Notes: a model not told the origin generated them from the sequence alone. Positions 8,284 through 16,550 are shown, numbered from the stretch's first letter. The stretch: DNA of 64,000 bases from Streptomyces klenkii (GCF_003626645.1 NZ_RBAM01000013.1:62001-126000); one strand, 5' to 3'. A program made the numbers and translations.

Positions 8284-9261
8284 TCAGCCGCGTTCCTCGA
8301 AGTGGCTCGGGCGGCCCGCGCGGAGGACCAGGCACCCCAGCTTCTCCGCCTCCGCCCGGTGCACCAGGCGCGCCTCTCCCCCGGGCCCCCGCAGGACGGC
8401 CGTGTGCCACGGCGTGGCCCACGCGTCCGCCGCCTCCAGCAGCCGGATGCCGAACTTCTCCGCGCCCGGGCGCTGCGGGTGGATGGACAGGCGGACGGAC
8501 CGCGGGTGGCAGTCGGCGATGAGGTCGCCCCAGGCGCGGCTGCGCGCGATGACGCCGTACGCCCGGGACCGGCACTCGCGCTGGAGCGCGGACCGCGTGC
8601 CGGCGAATTCCGCGGTGTCCTCGACGAGGAAGCGGGTGATGCCGCGGTAGAGCCGTGCCGTCTCCTCGTCGCCGCGCACCAGGGCCCGCAGTTCCTCGAC
8701 CGGCGGCGCGTAGGCCTCCGTCACGAGCCGCCGCTTGGTGTCGTGGTCCAGGTCCCCGTGGACGTCGCGCAGGTCGAACGTGTCCAGCCGGCCGAGCCCC
8801 TCCCCGGCGATCAGGGCGCGCAGTTCGTCGCCGTAGGCGTCGATGTGCTCGTCGGGCACGTGGATGAGGTCTCCGAAGATGTGGCCGTCGGAGCAGATCA
8901 GTATCCGCGCGCCGGGCGCGTAGACCTCGCCGATGCGCGCGCAGAGCCGGTCGAGGAAGGCGAGCGAGAGGCGCTCGCCCTCGTCGGGCAGGTGGCCGAG
9001 GACCTTGGCGGGGTTGGGGGACTTGCACGGGAAGCCCGGCAGGGTGAAGAGGACGGGCTCGCCGGCGTCCGTGAACTGCCGTATCTGGCGCAGCTGCTCC
9101 GGGAAGTCCGCGGGGTCCGCGGACCCCGGGCCGGTGGTGCGGTGGTACGGGAGGAGGAAGCGGAGGATGCGCGCCTCGACCGAGGAATCGGCCGAGGAGT
9201 CGGCGGCGGTAGGGGTGATGGCGGCGGTGGCCGCCGGCGGGGCCAGCGTGGCCTGGGACAT
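8284..9261 (-). CDS. Isocyanide synthase family protein (DIT1/PvcA type)
   Basis: 325 residues. The family signature region is clear: LLPYHR, EPVLFTLPGFPCKSPNP, ILICSDGHIFGDLI (the SDG motif) and, later, VRLSIHPQ followed by TPWHTAVLRG. PvcA/IsnA enzymes convert the alpha-amino group of Tyr or Trp to an isonitrile using ribulose-5-phosphate; yeast Dit1 makes N-formyl tyrosine for dityrosine. ATG 9261 follows the P450 stop by 8 bp with GGGGGTGAG upstream; GTG 9273, overlapping that stop, is possible. It is co-transcribed behind the P450, like the yeast DIT1/DIT2 pair, and no PvcB-type oxygenase is next to it. Confidence 0.88.
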   Translation of the reverse strand: MSQATLAPPAATAAITPTAADSSADSSVEARILRFLLPYHRTTGPGSADPADFPEQLRQIRQFTDAGEPVLFTLPGFPCKSPNPAKVLGHLPDEGERLSLAFLDRLCARIGEVYAPGARILICSDGHIFGDLIHVPDEHIDAYGDELRALIAGEGLGRLDTFDLRDVHGDLDHDTKRRLVTEAYAPPVEELRALVRGDEETARLYRGITRFLVEDTAEFAGTRSALQRECRSRAYGVIARSRAWGDLIADCHPRSVRLSIHPQRPGAEKFGIRLLEAADAWATPWHTAVLRGPGGEARLVHRAEAEKLGCLVLRAGRPSHFEERG

Positions 9262-9269
9262 GCGCGCGC

Positions 9270-10571
9270 TCACCCCCGACCGCGCGGGCAGACGGACGCG
9301 GCGGGCCGGTCGAAGGCGACCGGCAGCTCGGCGGTGCCGCGGCCGAGGACGGCGGGGATCCAGGACAGCTCCTCCTCGGGCACGGCGAGCCGCAGGCCCG
9401 GCAGGCGGGCCAGCAACGTTCCGACGGCCACCTGGAGTTCGATCCGGGCGAGGGCCGCGCCGGGGCAGAAGTGGACGCCGTGGCCGAAGGCGAGGTGCGG
9501 GCCCTGGGCCCGGTCCAGGTCGAGGGTGTCGGGGTCGGGGAAGCGCTCGGGGTCGCGGTTGGCGGCGCACAGGGAGACGATCACGGAGTCGCCGGCGGGC
9601 ACCCGCGTGCCGTGCAGGTCCGCGTCCTCGGCGAGGAACCGCCAGGTCGTCAGCTCGAAGGCGCTGTCGAGGCGCATCAGTTCCTCGACGGCGGCGGGCA
9701 TGAGCCCGGGCTCGGCCCGCAGCCGGGCCAGTGCCTCGGGGTGGCGGAGCAGGGCCACCATCGCGGTGGTGATCTGGTTGGTGACGGGCTCCTGGCCGGC
9801 CACCAGCAGCTGGAAGATCATGGAGTCCAGCTCCTCCCGGGTCAGTTCGCCGCCGTCACGGGCGGCGACCAGCCGGCTGAGCAGCCCGTCGCCGGGCGCG
9901 CCGCGGCGGTCGGCGACGACCTCGGCGATGTAGCCCTGGAGTTCGCGGAGCAGCGCCTCGTAGGCGGGCCGCCCGGGGTCCGCGGGCCCGACGGGCGCCA
10001 CGACCTTGCCCCACTCGCGGCGGAAGCGGGCGGCGAGGTGCGGCGGCAGGCCGATGACCTCGGCGAGGACCTGGAAGGGGAAGCGGGCGGCGAAGCACCG
10101 CACGAGGTCGGCGGAGTCCGCGTCCGCCGGCATCGCGTCGACGAGCGCGTCGGCCATCTCCTGGAAGCGCGCCCGCATCCCCTCGACGCGCCGCGGCGCG
10201 AAGGCGTCCGTCACCAGGCGCCGCATCGTGGTGTGCTTGGGCGGGTCCTGGTGGAGCAGGTGCACCTGGAGCTGCGAGTGCTGCGGCTCGGGCATGATCG
10301 AGGCGCGCTCGCGCCAGCGGTCGTTGCCGCGGTCGTGGTTCTTGCCCAGCCGGGGGTCGGCGAGGGTCTTCTGGGCGGCCTCGTGCCCGGTGACGAGCCA
10401 GGCGGTGACCCCGCTGGGGAAGAGGACCCGGTGGATCGGGCCGGCCTCCCGCATGCGCGCGTACAGCGGGTAGGGGTTCCGCTTGTACTCCGGCCCGTAG
10501 AGGGGGACCGGGTCGGGCAGCACGGAAGGCTCGGACGCCTCAGAGGCCTCGGACGGCTCGGGCAGGGACAC
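9270..10571 (-). CDS. Cytochrome P450
   Basis: 433 residues. The haem-binding loop FGHGVHFCPGAALA and the K-helix ELMR (ExxR) are intact, and the soluble bacterial type is clear (no anchor). The I-helix reads LLVAGQEPVTNQI: the usual acid-alcohol pair AG(H/D)(E/D)TT is here AGQEPV, with Pro where the oxygen-activating Thr is expected. This may mean altered oxygen activation or a coupling reaction. GTG 10571 has GGAG 9 bases upstream. It is the first gene of a two-gene operon with the isocyanide synthase and probably tailors its product. Confidence 0.92.
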   Translation of the reverse strand: MSLPEPSEASEASEPSVLPDPVPLYGPEYKRNPYPLYARMREAGPIHRVLFPSGVTAWLVTGHEAAQKTLADPRLGKNHDRGNDRWRERASIMPEPQHSQLQVHLLHQDPPKHTTMRRLVTDAFAPRRVEGMRARFQEMADALVDAMPADADSADLVRCFAARFPFQVLAEVIGLPPHLAARFRREWGKVVAPVGPADPGRPAYEALLRELQGYIAEVVADRRGAPGDGLLSRLVAARDGGELTREELDSMIFQLLVAGQEPVTNQITTAMVALLRHPEALARLRAEPGLMPAAVEELMRLDSAFELTTWRFLAEDADLHGTRVPAGDSVIVSLCAANRDPERFPDPDTLDLDRAQGPHLAFGHGVHFCPGAALARIELQVAVGTLLARLPGLRLAVPEEELSWIPAVLGRGTAELPVAFDRPAASVCPRGRG

Positions 10572-10675
10572 GGTGAAGGGCTCCTCGCGAAGTCGTGGAC
10601 CCCTGAGAAGTCGGACGGGCGACGGGGTGAGTTCCCGCGGGTCCGGCGAAAGTTCATAAGGTCGTACGGGATGCG

Positions 10676-10701
10676 GGCCGGTTCCCGGCCGGGAACCGGC
10701 C
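10676..10701. promoter_or_regulatory. 26-bp perfect palindrome between the divergent isocyanide and copper operons
   Basis: The left half GGCCGGTTCCCGG is followed directly by its exact reverse complement, with no central spacer. It lies ~105 bp upstream of the P450 start and ~150 bp upstream of the Met-rich membrane protein start. A dimeric regulator site serving both directions is the likeliest reading. A transcript hairpin is the alternative, but there is no gene end nearby for it to terminate. Confidence 0.55.
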
Positions 10702-10849
10702 GGTTCGGGCGAGTTCCGGCGGGTTCCGTATCCCCAGGTAGTCGGCCGCGGACGGCCTCCGGTTCCCGCGGACAGAAGGGACAATCCTCACGCGCCGCGA
10801 GCCGGTCATGAGCGGCCGAACGGGCCGCGCAGCGTGCCACGATGCCCGG

Positions 10850-11080
10850 ATGACCGTTCGTCGCCCCCTCAGTCCGTACGGAACCCTGGCCGGTTTCGCC
10901 CTGCTCCTGGCAGCCCTCTTCGGCGTCTCGTACGCGGTCGGCACGGCCGCCGGGCCGGCCGCCCCCGGCATACACCGCACCGGCGGCGGTTCCGGTTCCG
11001 GTTCCGGGCATGGTTCCGGTGGCGGGACGGGCGGCATGGGCGGCATGGACGGGATGCACGGCATGGGTGGTGGACGGTGA
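10850..11080 (+). CDS. Small membrane protein with Met-rich copper-binding-like tail
   Basis: 76 residues. One transmembrane helix (TLAGFALLLAALFGVSYAVGTAAG), then a Gly/Ser/His linker and a C-terminal MGGMDGMHGMGG run. Met-x2-Met and His-Met arrays of this kind bind Cu(I) in periplasmic copper proteins. The helix orientation would place the tail outside. It overlaps the copA start by 4 bp (GTGA), so the two are translated together. ATG 10850 is chosen; an upstream ATG at 10808 would add 14 residues. Confidence 0.75.
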   Translation: MTVRRPLSPYGTLAGFALLLAALFGVSYAVGTAAGPAAPGIHRTGGGSGSGSGHGSGGGTGGMGGMDGMHGMGGGR

Positions 11081-13617
11081 GTACGAGTACGGGCACGGGC
11101 ACGGGCGCTGGCAGCAGCACCGCGACAGCGACGACCGAGCTGATCGTCGGCGGCATGACCTGCGCCGCGTGCGTCGCGCGGGTGGAGAAGAAGCTGGGCA
11201 GGGTGGACGGCGTGAGCGCGACCGTCAACCTGGCCACCGGCCGGGCCCGCGTCTCCCACCCCGCCGAGGTCACCGCGGCCGAGCTGATGGCGGTCGTCGA
11301 GGGCGCCGGCTTCACCGCCGCGCTGCCCGAGCCGCAGCCCGGTCCGGGGTCGCAAGGCGGCAAGGACGGGAAGGGCGGCAAGGACGGGGATGCCGAGGCA
11401 GCCACCGGCGCGCTCACCCGGCTGCTGATCACGGCGCTGCTCTCCGTCCCCGTACTCGTCCTGTCCATGGCCCCCGGCTTGCAGTTCCGCAACTGGCAGT
11501 GGCTGTGCTTCGTGCTCGCGACGCCGGTCGCCGTGTGGGGCGCGTGGCCCTTCCACGAGCGGGCGCTGCGCGGTCTGCGGCACTCGGCCGCGACCATGGA
11601 CACGCTCGTCTCGCTCGGGGTGCTCGCCTCCTACTCCTGGTCCGCGTACGCCCTGTTCTTCGGCGGCGCGGGGCGGCCCGACATGCGGATGCCGTTCACG
11701 CTGGTGCCGTCGATGGCGGGCGGCACGGCGGACGTGTACCTCGAAGCGGTCGTGGGCGTCCCGCTGTTCGTGCTGATCGGCAGGCTGCTGGAGGCGCGGG
11801 CCCGGCACAGCACGGGTTCGGCGCTGCGCGCCCTCGCCTCCCTCGCCGCGAAGGACGTGCTCGTGCGGGGCGCGGACGGCACGGAGCGCCGGGTGCCCAT
11901 CGAGGAGCTGCGGGTCGGCGACCGCTTCGTCGTCCGGCCGGGCGAGCGCGTCGCGACCGACGGCGTCGTCGTCGCGGGCAGTTCGGCCCTGGACCTGTCT
12001 CTGGTGACCGGCGAGAGCGCGCCCGTGGAGGCCGGTCCGGGGTCGTCCGTCGTGGGCGGCGCCGTCAACTCCGGCGGTCTGCTGGAGGTGCGGGCCGAGG
12101 CGGTCGGCGCGGACACCCGGCTCGCCCGGATCGCGAAGCTGGTGGAGGAGGCGCAGGCGGGCAAGGCGAAGGCGCAGCGCGTGGCCGACGCCGTCGCCGG
12201 CGTCTTCGTACCGGCGGTGCTGGCCGTCGCCGTGACGGTGCTCGGCTTCTGGCTGGGCGCGGGCGCCTCGCCGCAGGCGGCCGTCACGGCCGCGGTGGCG
12301 GTCCTCGTGGTCGCCTGCCCGTGCGCGCTCGGGCTGGCCACGCCCACGGCCCTGCTGGCGGCCACGGGCCGCGGCGCGGGCCTGGGCATCCTGGTCAGCG
12401 GGCCGCAGGCGCTGGAGGGGCTGCGCCGCGTGGACACGGTCGTCCTGGACAAGACGGGCACGCTGACGACGGGTTCGATGACGGTCACGGACGTGACGGC
12501 CCGCCCGGACGGCCTCGGCGCGGAGGCGGCACTGCGGCTGGCCGCGGCGGTCGAACGCGGCTCGGAGCACCCGGTGGGGCGCGCGGTGTGCGCGTATGCG
12601 GCCGGGCGGGAGACGGGGGCGGACGGGGTCACGGCAGACACTCCGGACCTGCCCGTCCTTCCGGACGTCACCGGCTTCGACGCCACGCCCGGCCGGGGTG
12701 TCGCGGGGCGCGTCGGGGAGCGGCTCGTCGAGGTCGTACGGCCGGACGCCTCCCCCGCCGCACAGGCATCCGCCGCGCAGGCACCGGCGGCCCGAAAGTC
12801 CAAGAAGAACGAACAGAAGGGGCGAAAGGGTCAGGCCGTCCCGTCGGGCGACCGTCTCCCCCAGGTGCTCGCCGACGCCGTGGAAGCCGCCGGGCGCGAC
12901 GGCCGTACCGCGGTCGTCGTCCGCGTGGACGGCACGCCCGAGGCCGTGATCGTCCTCGGCGACACCGTCCGCTCCGGCTCGTACCGCGCCGTCGACCACC
13001 TCAAGCGGCTCGGTCTGCGGCCCGTCCTCGCGACGGGCGACAGCGAGGGCGCGGCGCGGGCCGTCGCCGCCGAACTCGGCATCACCGAGGTGCACGCGCG
13101 GGCCACGCCCGAGGACAAGGCCGCGCTCGTCCGCGAGCTGCGCGAACAGGGCCGCCGCGTCGCCGTCATCGGCGACGGCGTCAACGACACGGCCGCACTC
13201 GCCGGCGCGGACCTCGGCATCGCGATGGGCGGCGGCACGGACGCGGCCATCGGCGCCGCGGACGTGACGCTGGTCCGCGAGGACATGGGCGCCCTGGCCG
13301 ACGCCGTCCGGCTGGCCCGGCGGACGTCCGCCACGGTACGGGCCAACCTCGCATGGGCGTTCGGCTACAACCTGGTCACGCTGCCACTGGCGGCGGTGGG
13401 CCTGCTCAGCCCGATGGTCGCGGCGGCGGCGATGTCCGTCAGCTCGGTGCTGGTCGTCGCCAACAGCCTGCGGCTGCGCGGCTGGCAGCCGGTGCCCTCG
13501 CGGGCGGCGGCGGGCAGGGGCCCGCGGCGCGGCGGCGCGGCACCCGGCTCGCACGGTTCTCATGGTTCTCACGGCCGGCGCACGGCCGCCGCCCTGGCCT
13601 CGCGAGGTGACGCATGA
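11077..13617 (+). CDS. copA: Copper-exporting P1B-type ATPase
   Basis: 846 residues. An N-terminal HMA domain carries GGMTCAAC (Cys29, Cys32). The membrane metal site VACPCALGLATPTAL (CPC), the phosphorylation motif DKTGTLT, SEHPVG, and the hinge GDGVNDTAALAGADLGIAMGGG are all intact. The last helices, with YNLVTLPLAA and MSVSSVLVVANSLRL, match the Cu(I) subclass P1B-1. A ~35-residue Ala/Lys-rich insert (AAQASAAQ...KSKKNEQKGRK) sits in the nucleotide-binding region, and the C-terminus is a Gly/His/Arg tail. GTG 11077 overlaps the preceding gene; the downstream gene overlaps by ATGA. Confidence 0.95.
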   Translation: MSTSTGTGTGAGSSTATATTELIVGGMTCAACVARVEKKLGRVDGVSATVNLATGRARVSHPAEVTAAELMAVVEGAGFTAALPEPQPGPGSQGGKDGKGGKDGDAEAATGALTRLLITALLSVPVLVLSMAPGLQFRNWQWLCFVLATPVAVWGAWPFHERALRGLRHSAATMDTLVSLGVLASYSWSAYALFFGGAGRPDMRMPFTLVPSMAGGTADVYLEAVVGVPLFVLIGRLLEARARHSTGSALRALASLAAKDVLVRGADGTERRVPIEELRVGDRFVVRPGERVATDGVVVAGSSALDLSLVTGESAPVEAGPGSSVVGGAVNSGGLLEVRAEAVGADTRLARIAKLVEEAQAGKAKAQRVADAVAGVFVPAVLAVAVTVLGFWLGAGASPQAAVTAAVAVLVVACPCALGLATPTALLAATGRGAGLGILVSGPQALEGLRRVDTVVLDKTGTLTTGSMTVTDVTARPDGLGAEAALRLAAAVERGSEHPVGRAVCAYAAGRETGADGVTADTPDLPVLPDVTGFDATPGRGVAGRVGERLVEVVRPDASPAAQASAAQAPAARKSKKNEQKGRKGQAVPSGDRLPQVLADAVEAAGRDGRTAVVVRVDGTPEAVIVLGDTVRSGSYRAVDHLKRLGLRPVLATGDSEGAARAVAAELGITEVHARATPEDKAALVRELREQGRRVAVIGDGVNDTAALAGADLGIAMGGGTDAAIGAADVTLVREDMGALADAVRLARRTSATVRANLAWAFGYNLVTLPLAAVGLLSPMVAAAAMSVSSVLVVANSLRLRGWQPVPSRAAAGRGPRRGGAAPGSHGSHGSHGRRTAAALASRGDA

Positions 13618-14105
13618 AGCTCTCGGTTCCCTCCGCCCTCGTGTCCGCCGGGCGCGCCGCGCTCGTGCCGGTCGTCGCGGGGGCCGTGGCCCTCGGCGGG
13701 CTCTGCGCCTGGACGGCCTCGGGCGCGGCGCCCCGGCCGCCGGCCGTCAAGGTCGAGGAGGCACGGGTCCTGGTGCCGCTCGGCCGGGACGACACCGCCG
13801 CCTTCTTCCGCGTACGGAACACCGGTGACGTCGACGACGAGCTCATCGGCGTCGAAGCGCCCACGGCCGGGGGCGCGATGCTCAGCCGCACCGTGGTGCG
13901 GAAGGGCGCGGGCCACATGGAGATGGTGCAGTCCGCTCCCCTGCCGGCCGGCCGCACGCTGGAGATGACCCCGCACGGCCTGGACGTCATGGTGTGGGCC
14001 CCGCCCCGGCTGAAGCCCGGCGACCGGCTGCCCGTCGTCCTGCGGTTCCGGGAAGCGGGGACGGTACGGGTGGAGGCGGAGGTCGTACGGGCGGGCAGCC
14101 GCTGA
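13614..14105 (+). CDS. PCu(A)C-like copper chaperone
   Basis: 163 residues. A signal-anchor (~12-38) is followed by a cupredoxin-like PCu(A)C domain: AAFFRVRNTGDVDDELIGVEAP, GHMEMVQSAPLPAG and MTPHGLDVMVW. The family binds extracellular Cu(I) through a His/Met cluster and delivers it to cytochrome oxidase. The canonical final HxM is here DVM, with a His (H121) three residues earlier, so the site may be rearranged. It is translationally coupled to copA and followed by a strong terminator. Confidence 0.85.
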   Translation: MKLSVPSALVSAGRAALVPVVAGAVALGGLCAWTASGAAPRPPAVKVEEARVLVPLGRDDTAAFFRVRNTGDVDDELIGVEAPTAGGAMLSRTVVRKGAGHMEMVQSAPLPAGRTLEMTPHGLDVMVWAPPRLKPGDRLPVVLRFREAGTVRVEAEVVRAGSR

Positions 14106-14108
14106 GAC

Positions 14109-14140
14109 AGGGGCGGCCGGGCATGTGCCCGGCCGCCCCT
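14109..14140 (+). terminator. Strong intrinsic terminator of the copA operon
   Basis: A perfect 15-bp stem (14109-14123 with 14126-14140, arm AGGGGCGGCCGGGCA) with a tiny loop begins 3 bases after the PCu(A)C stop. There is no U-tract, as is common for streptomycete terminators. It may also serve the opposing sigma-factor gene. Confidence 0.85.
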
Positions 14141-14212
14141 ATGCCGTCCGGCGGAAGGAAACGGCCTGCGCAAGCAGAGCGTCCGCTCCGCACCCTCCGC
14201 CGGAAGGGCCTA

Positions 14213-14788
14213 CTACGCCGCGACCGGCATGCGGACCGCGTCCCGCTCCGCCGTCTCCAGCTGGCAGATCAGCGACTCGCGGGCCCGCGCGACGCGCGAC
14301 CGCACCGTGCCGACGGGACAGCCCGCGACGACGGCCGCCTCCGCGTAGGGCAGACCCAGCATCTGGGTGAGCACGAACGCCTCGCGGCGCTCGTACGGCA
14401 GCCGGTCCAGCAGCTGCGACAGCGCCACGCCCTCGTCGAAGCCGGGCAGCTGCGCCGTCTGGGCGCGCTCGGCCGCCGACTGCCAGTCGTCGGTGTCCGA
14501 GACGCGCGGCCGCGCCGCGTTGAAGCGCAGCCGGTCGACCACCGTGCGGCGGGCGATCGTCAGCAGCCACGTACGGGCCGACGCGCGGCCCTCGAAGCGG
14601 GGCAGCGAGCGCAGGGCCCGCAGGTACGTCTCCTGGACGAGGTCGTCCGCGCCCTGCGGGTCGTTGCTGAGCCGTGCGACGTAGCGCCGCACGTCGTTCT
14701 GCGTGGCCCGGATGAAGCACTCGATGGCGTCGGCGTCACCGCTGCGCGCGGCGAGCGCCCAGGCGGTCACCGTCTCGTCGTCACGCAC
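14213..14788 (-). CDS. ECF sigma factor
   Basis: 191 residues. Region 2 (AIECFIRATQNDVRRYVARL, DDLVQETYLRALRSLPRF, ARTWLLTIARRTVVDRLR) and region 4 (LLDRLPYERREAFVLTQMLGLPYAEAAVVAGCPVGTVRSRVARARESL) are complete. GTG 14788 has GGGGAGG 6 bases upstream, which decides the start over in-frame codons further up. It is divergent from a 58-residue zinc-finger mini-protein that could be its anti-sigma factor, and lies between two copper-related units, so a copper-responsive regulon is a reasonable guess. Confidence 0.92.
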   Translation of the reverse strand: MRDDETVTAWALAARSGDADAIECFIRATQNDVRRYVARLSNDPQGADDLVQETYLRALRSLPRFEGRASARTWLLTIARRTVVDRLRFNAARPRVSDTDDWQSAAERAQTAQLPGFDEGVALSQLLDRLPYERREAFVLTQMLGLPYAEAAVVAGCPVGTVRSRVARARESLICQLETAERDAVRMPVAA

Positions 14789-14867
14789 GGCGGCCTCCCC
14801 CACGGACGGTGCGGGGAGAGCGGGGGGTGATGCACGGGGCAAAAGCGGCACCGGAGACGATGGCGGG

Positions 14868-15044
14868 GTGCATTGCAGTGAATTTCGTACCGCCCTGTCC
14901 GCCCGCGTCGACGGCGAGGACCTGCCGCCGGGGATGACCGGCGCGGCCCTCGACGCGCACCTGCGGGGCTGCGGAGAGTGCTGTGCGTGGGGCGAACGGG
15001 CGCGCCGGCTGAGACTGCTCGCGGCGCGGTTCGACGTGGCGTGA
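14868..15044 (+). CDS. Minimal zf-HC2-type zinc-finger protein, putative anti-sigma factor
   Basis: 58 residues from a GTG start, beginning HCSEFRTALSARVDGE and continuing HLRGCGECCAWGERARRL. The His-x3-Cys-x2-Cys cluster with the N-terminal Cys is the zinc site of ZAS anti-sigma domains. Unlike typical anti-sigma factors it has no transmembrane segment and no sensor domain: it stops just after the inhibitory helix. It lies 79 bp from the divergent sigma gene, so the two probably form a soluble switch. Confidence 0.72.
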   Translation: MHCSEFRTALSARVDGEDLPPGMTGAALDAHLRGCGECCAWGERARRLRLLAARFDVA

Positions 15045-15186
15045 GGGGGTTGCGGGGACGGCGTGCCGGCGTGGCACGTCCCCCGTACGGGCAGGGGTCA
15101 TCGCCCTGTGTCCTTCCTGGAATCCGGGCAGCCCGAGGAGCGGGACGGGCCCGGTGACGTGATGCGGCGCTGGAGGTCGCCGTCAG

Positions 15187-15969
15187 TCAGCTGACGGCGA
15201 CGCGGGCCGGCGGACCACGTCGGGAGAGGACATGCGCGTACAGCAGCTGCCGCAGGCGCTGCGCGGCGCGGCTCCGGTCGGCGCGGATGCGCGGCGGCCC
15301 GGGGGGCGCGGGCACGGCGCCGACGAGGACGAGGAGCGGGGCGAGAAGCCGGCCGCGGACGGTGCGGGCGAGCCGGAAGGCGGCCTGTTCGCCGCCGGCG
15401 AGCCACATGCCGCAGATGACGGCGACGAGGACGTGCGCGGACCACATGCCGAGCGCGCCGTGGCCGGCGTGCATGGACATGGAGTGGCCGGCCATGCCTG
15501 CCATGCCGTCCATACCGCTCATGCCATCCATGCCACCCATGCCCGCCATATCGCTCATGGAGGGCATCGACTGGCTCATGTCCATGGAGTGGGGAGCCAT
15601 GTCGCCCATGGAGGCCATGTCACCCATGGGTGACGCGGCACCGTGATCCACGGGCATGCCCGGATCCAGCCCCAGCCGGGCCGCCCGGGCGGTGTTCACG
15701 ACGACGTTCTGCGCGAGTGCGAAGAAGAAGTGCAGGCCCGTCTGGGCGCCGACGGTGGCGAGCGTGATCAGCAGCGGCCCGCGCTCGCGCCCCGCGAGGA
15801 ACCACGCTCCGCTGCCCGTGCCGCACAGCGCGACGGCGACGGCCCACCACGGGACCGTCGTTCCGGACATGAGCGCGTGGCCCAGGGCAGCGAGCAGCAC
15901 ACAGACCGCTGCGAACACCGCGGCTCGCAGCGCTCGCGGTACCTGTTCCGGCTGCGGCCCTGCTCTCAT
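15187..15969 (-). CDS. Polytopic membrane protein with Met/His-rich loop, putative copper handling
   Basis: 260 residues. Three or four N-terminal helices (AAVFAAVCVLLAALGHALM, WWAVAVALCGTGSGAWFLAG and one from LLITLATVGAQTGLHFFFALAQ) lead into a ~75-residue segment built of SMGDM, SMDMSQ, MGGMDGM and HSMSMHAGHG motifs. A further helix (WSAHVLVAVICGMWLAGG) and a basic tail follow. The Met-rich loop resembles those of copper-tolerance proteins and suggests extracytoplasmic Cu(I) binding. ATG 15969 is chosen although its ribosome site is weak. It is convergent with the zinc-finger gene. Confidence 0.78.
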   Translation of the reverse strand: MRAGPQPEQVPRALRAAVFAAVCVLLAALGHALMSGTTVPWWAVAVALCGTGSGAWFLAGRERGPLLITLATVGAQTGLHFFFALAQNVVVNTARAARLGLDPGMPVDHGAASPMGDMASMGDMAPHSMDMSQSMPSMSDMAGMGGMDGMSGMDGMAGMAGHSMSMHAGHGALGMWSAHVLVAVICGMWLAGGEQAAFRLARTVRGRLLAPLLVLVGAVPAPPGPPRIRADRSRAAQRLRQLLYAHVLSRRGPPARVAVS

Positions 15970-16244
15970 GACGTGGACATCGTTGCACCCGCGCCGCGCG
16001 GCGCGACGGCGGGGTGCGCAATGACGCCCGTACGAACCCCCCGCACGGGCGCACGGGCCCGCCCCGTACCGTCCGCCCGGCGGTACGAGGCGGGTGGGCC
16101 GCCGGCTCGGGGGAAGGACCGACGGCCCGGGGTCCCGTCGCTCCATTGGGACTCGCACGACCGAGTCAAGCGCGGCGCCGGCGGGCGCGGGAGCGTGTGC
16201 GCGGGGGCGATCGCGGGTGCGCGCTTCACACCCCGTGTGAACGA

Positions 16245-16550
16245 TCAGCTTCCGGTCGTACGTCCACTCGTGCCACTACTCGGACCACCACTCGTGCCTC
16301 CACCGCTTCGGCTACGGCTGCGGCGGCCGTCCGGGAGCCAGGCCGCGCTGCCCTTGTCGCCGAAGCGGCTGCCTATCGCGCCCTTGATCACCGAGAGGGC
16401 GGCGGGGAGGGCGGCGATGGCCGCGGCCTTGAGGGCGGACACGTCGGTGAGGTCGAACCCGTCGGCGAGGAGGAGACCGAGGAAGGTGGTGACGTACGCG
16501 GCGGCGGTGCGCTCGAGGATGTCGAGCAGGACTTTCTGCGCTTTCTGCAT
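16245..16550 (-). CDS. Phage-holin-like small membrane protein
   Basis: 101 residues. LLDILERTAAAYVTTFLGLLLADGFDLTDVSALKAAAIAALPAALSVIKGAIG matches the two-helix plan of actinophage r1t-type holins, then a Ser/Arg/Gly-rich tail. The first helix has a polar face, as in pore-forming holins. No endolysin, portal or integrase gene is near, so this is a chromosomal orphan. It is divergent from the GAF regulator (115 bp). It could form pores for export of a murein hydrolase or chitinase, as suggested for some chromosomal holins, or be inert. Confidence 0.72.
   Translation of the reverse strand: MQKAQKVLLDILERTAAAYVTTFLGLLLADGFDLTDVSALKAAAIAALPAALSVIKGAIGSRFGDKGSAAWLPDGRRSRSRSGGGTSGGPSSGTSGRTTGS

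Noticed and set aside
16245..16550. Prophage remnant suggested by the holin-like gene
   Set aside because: No integrase, capsid, tail, endolysin or att-like repeats are seen nearby.
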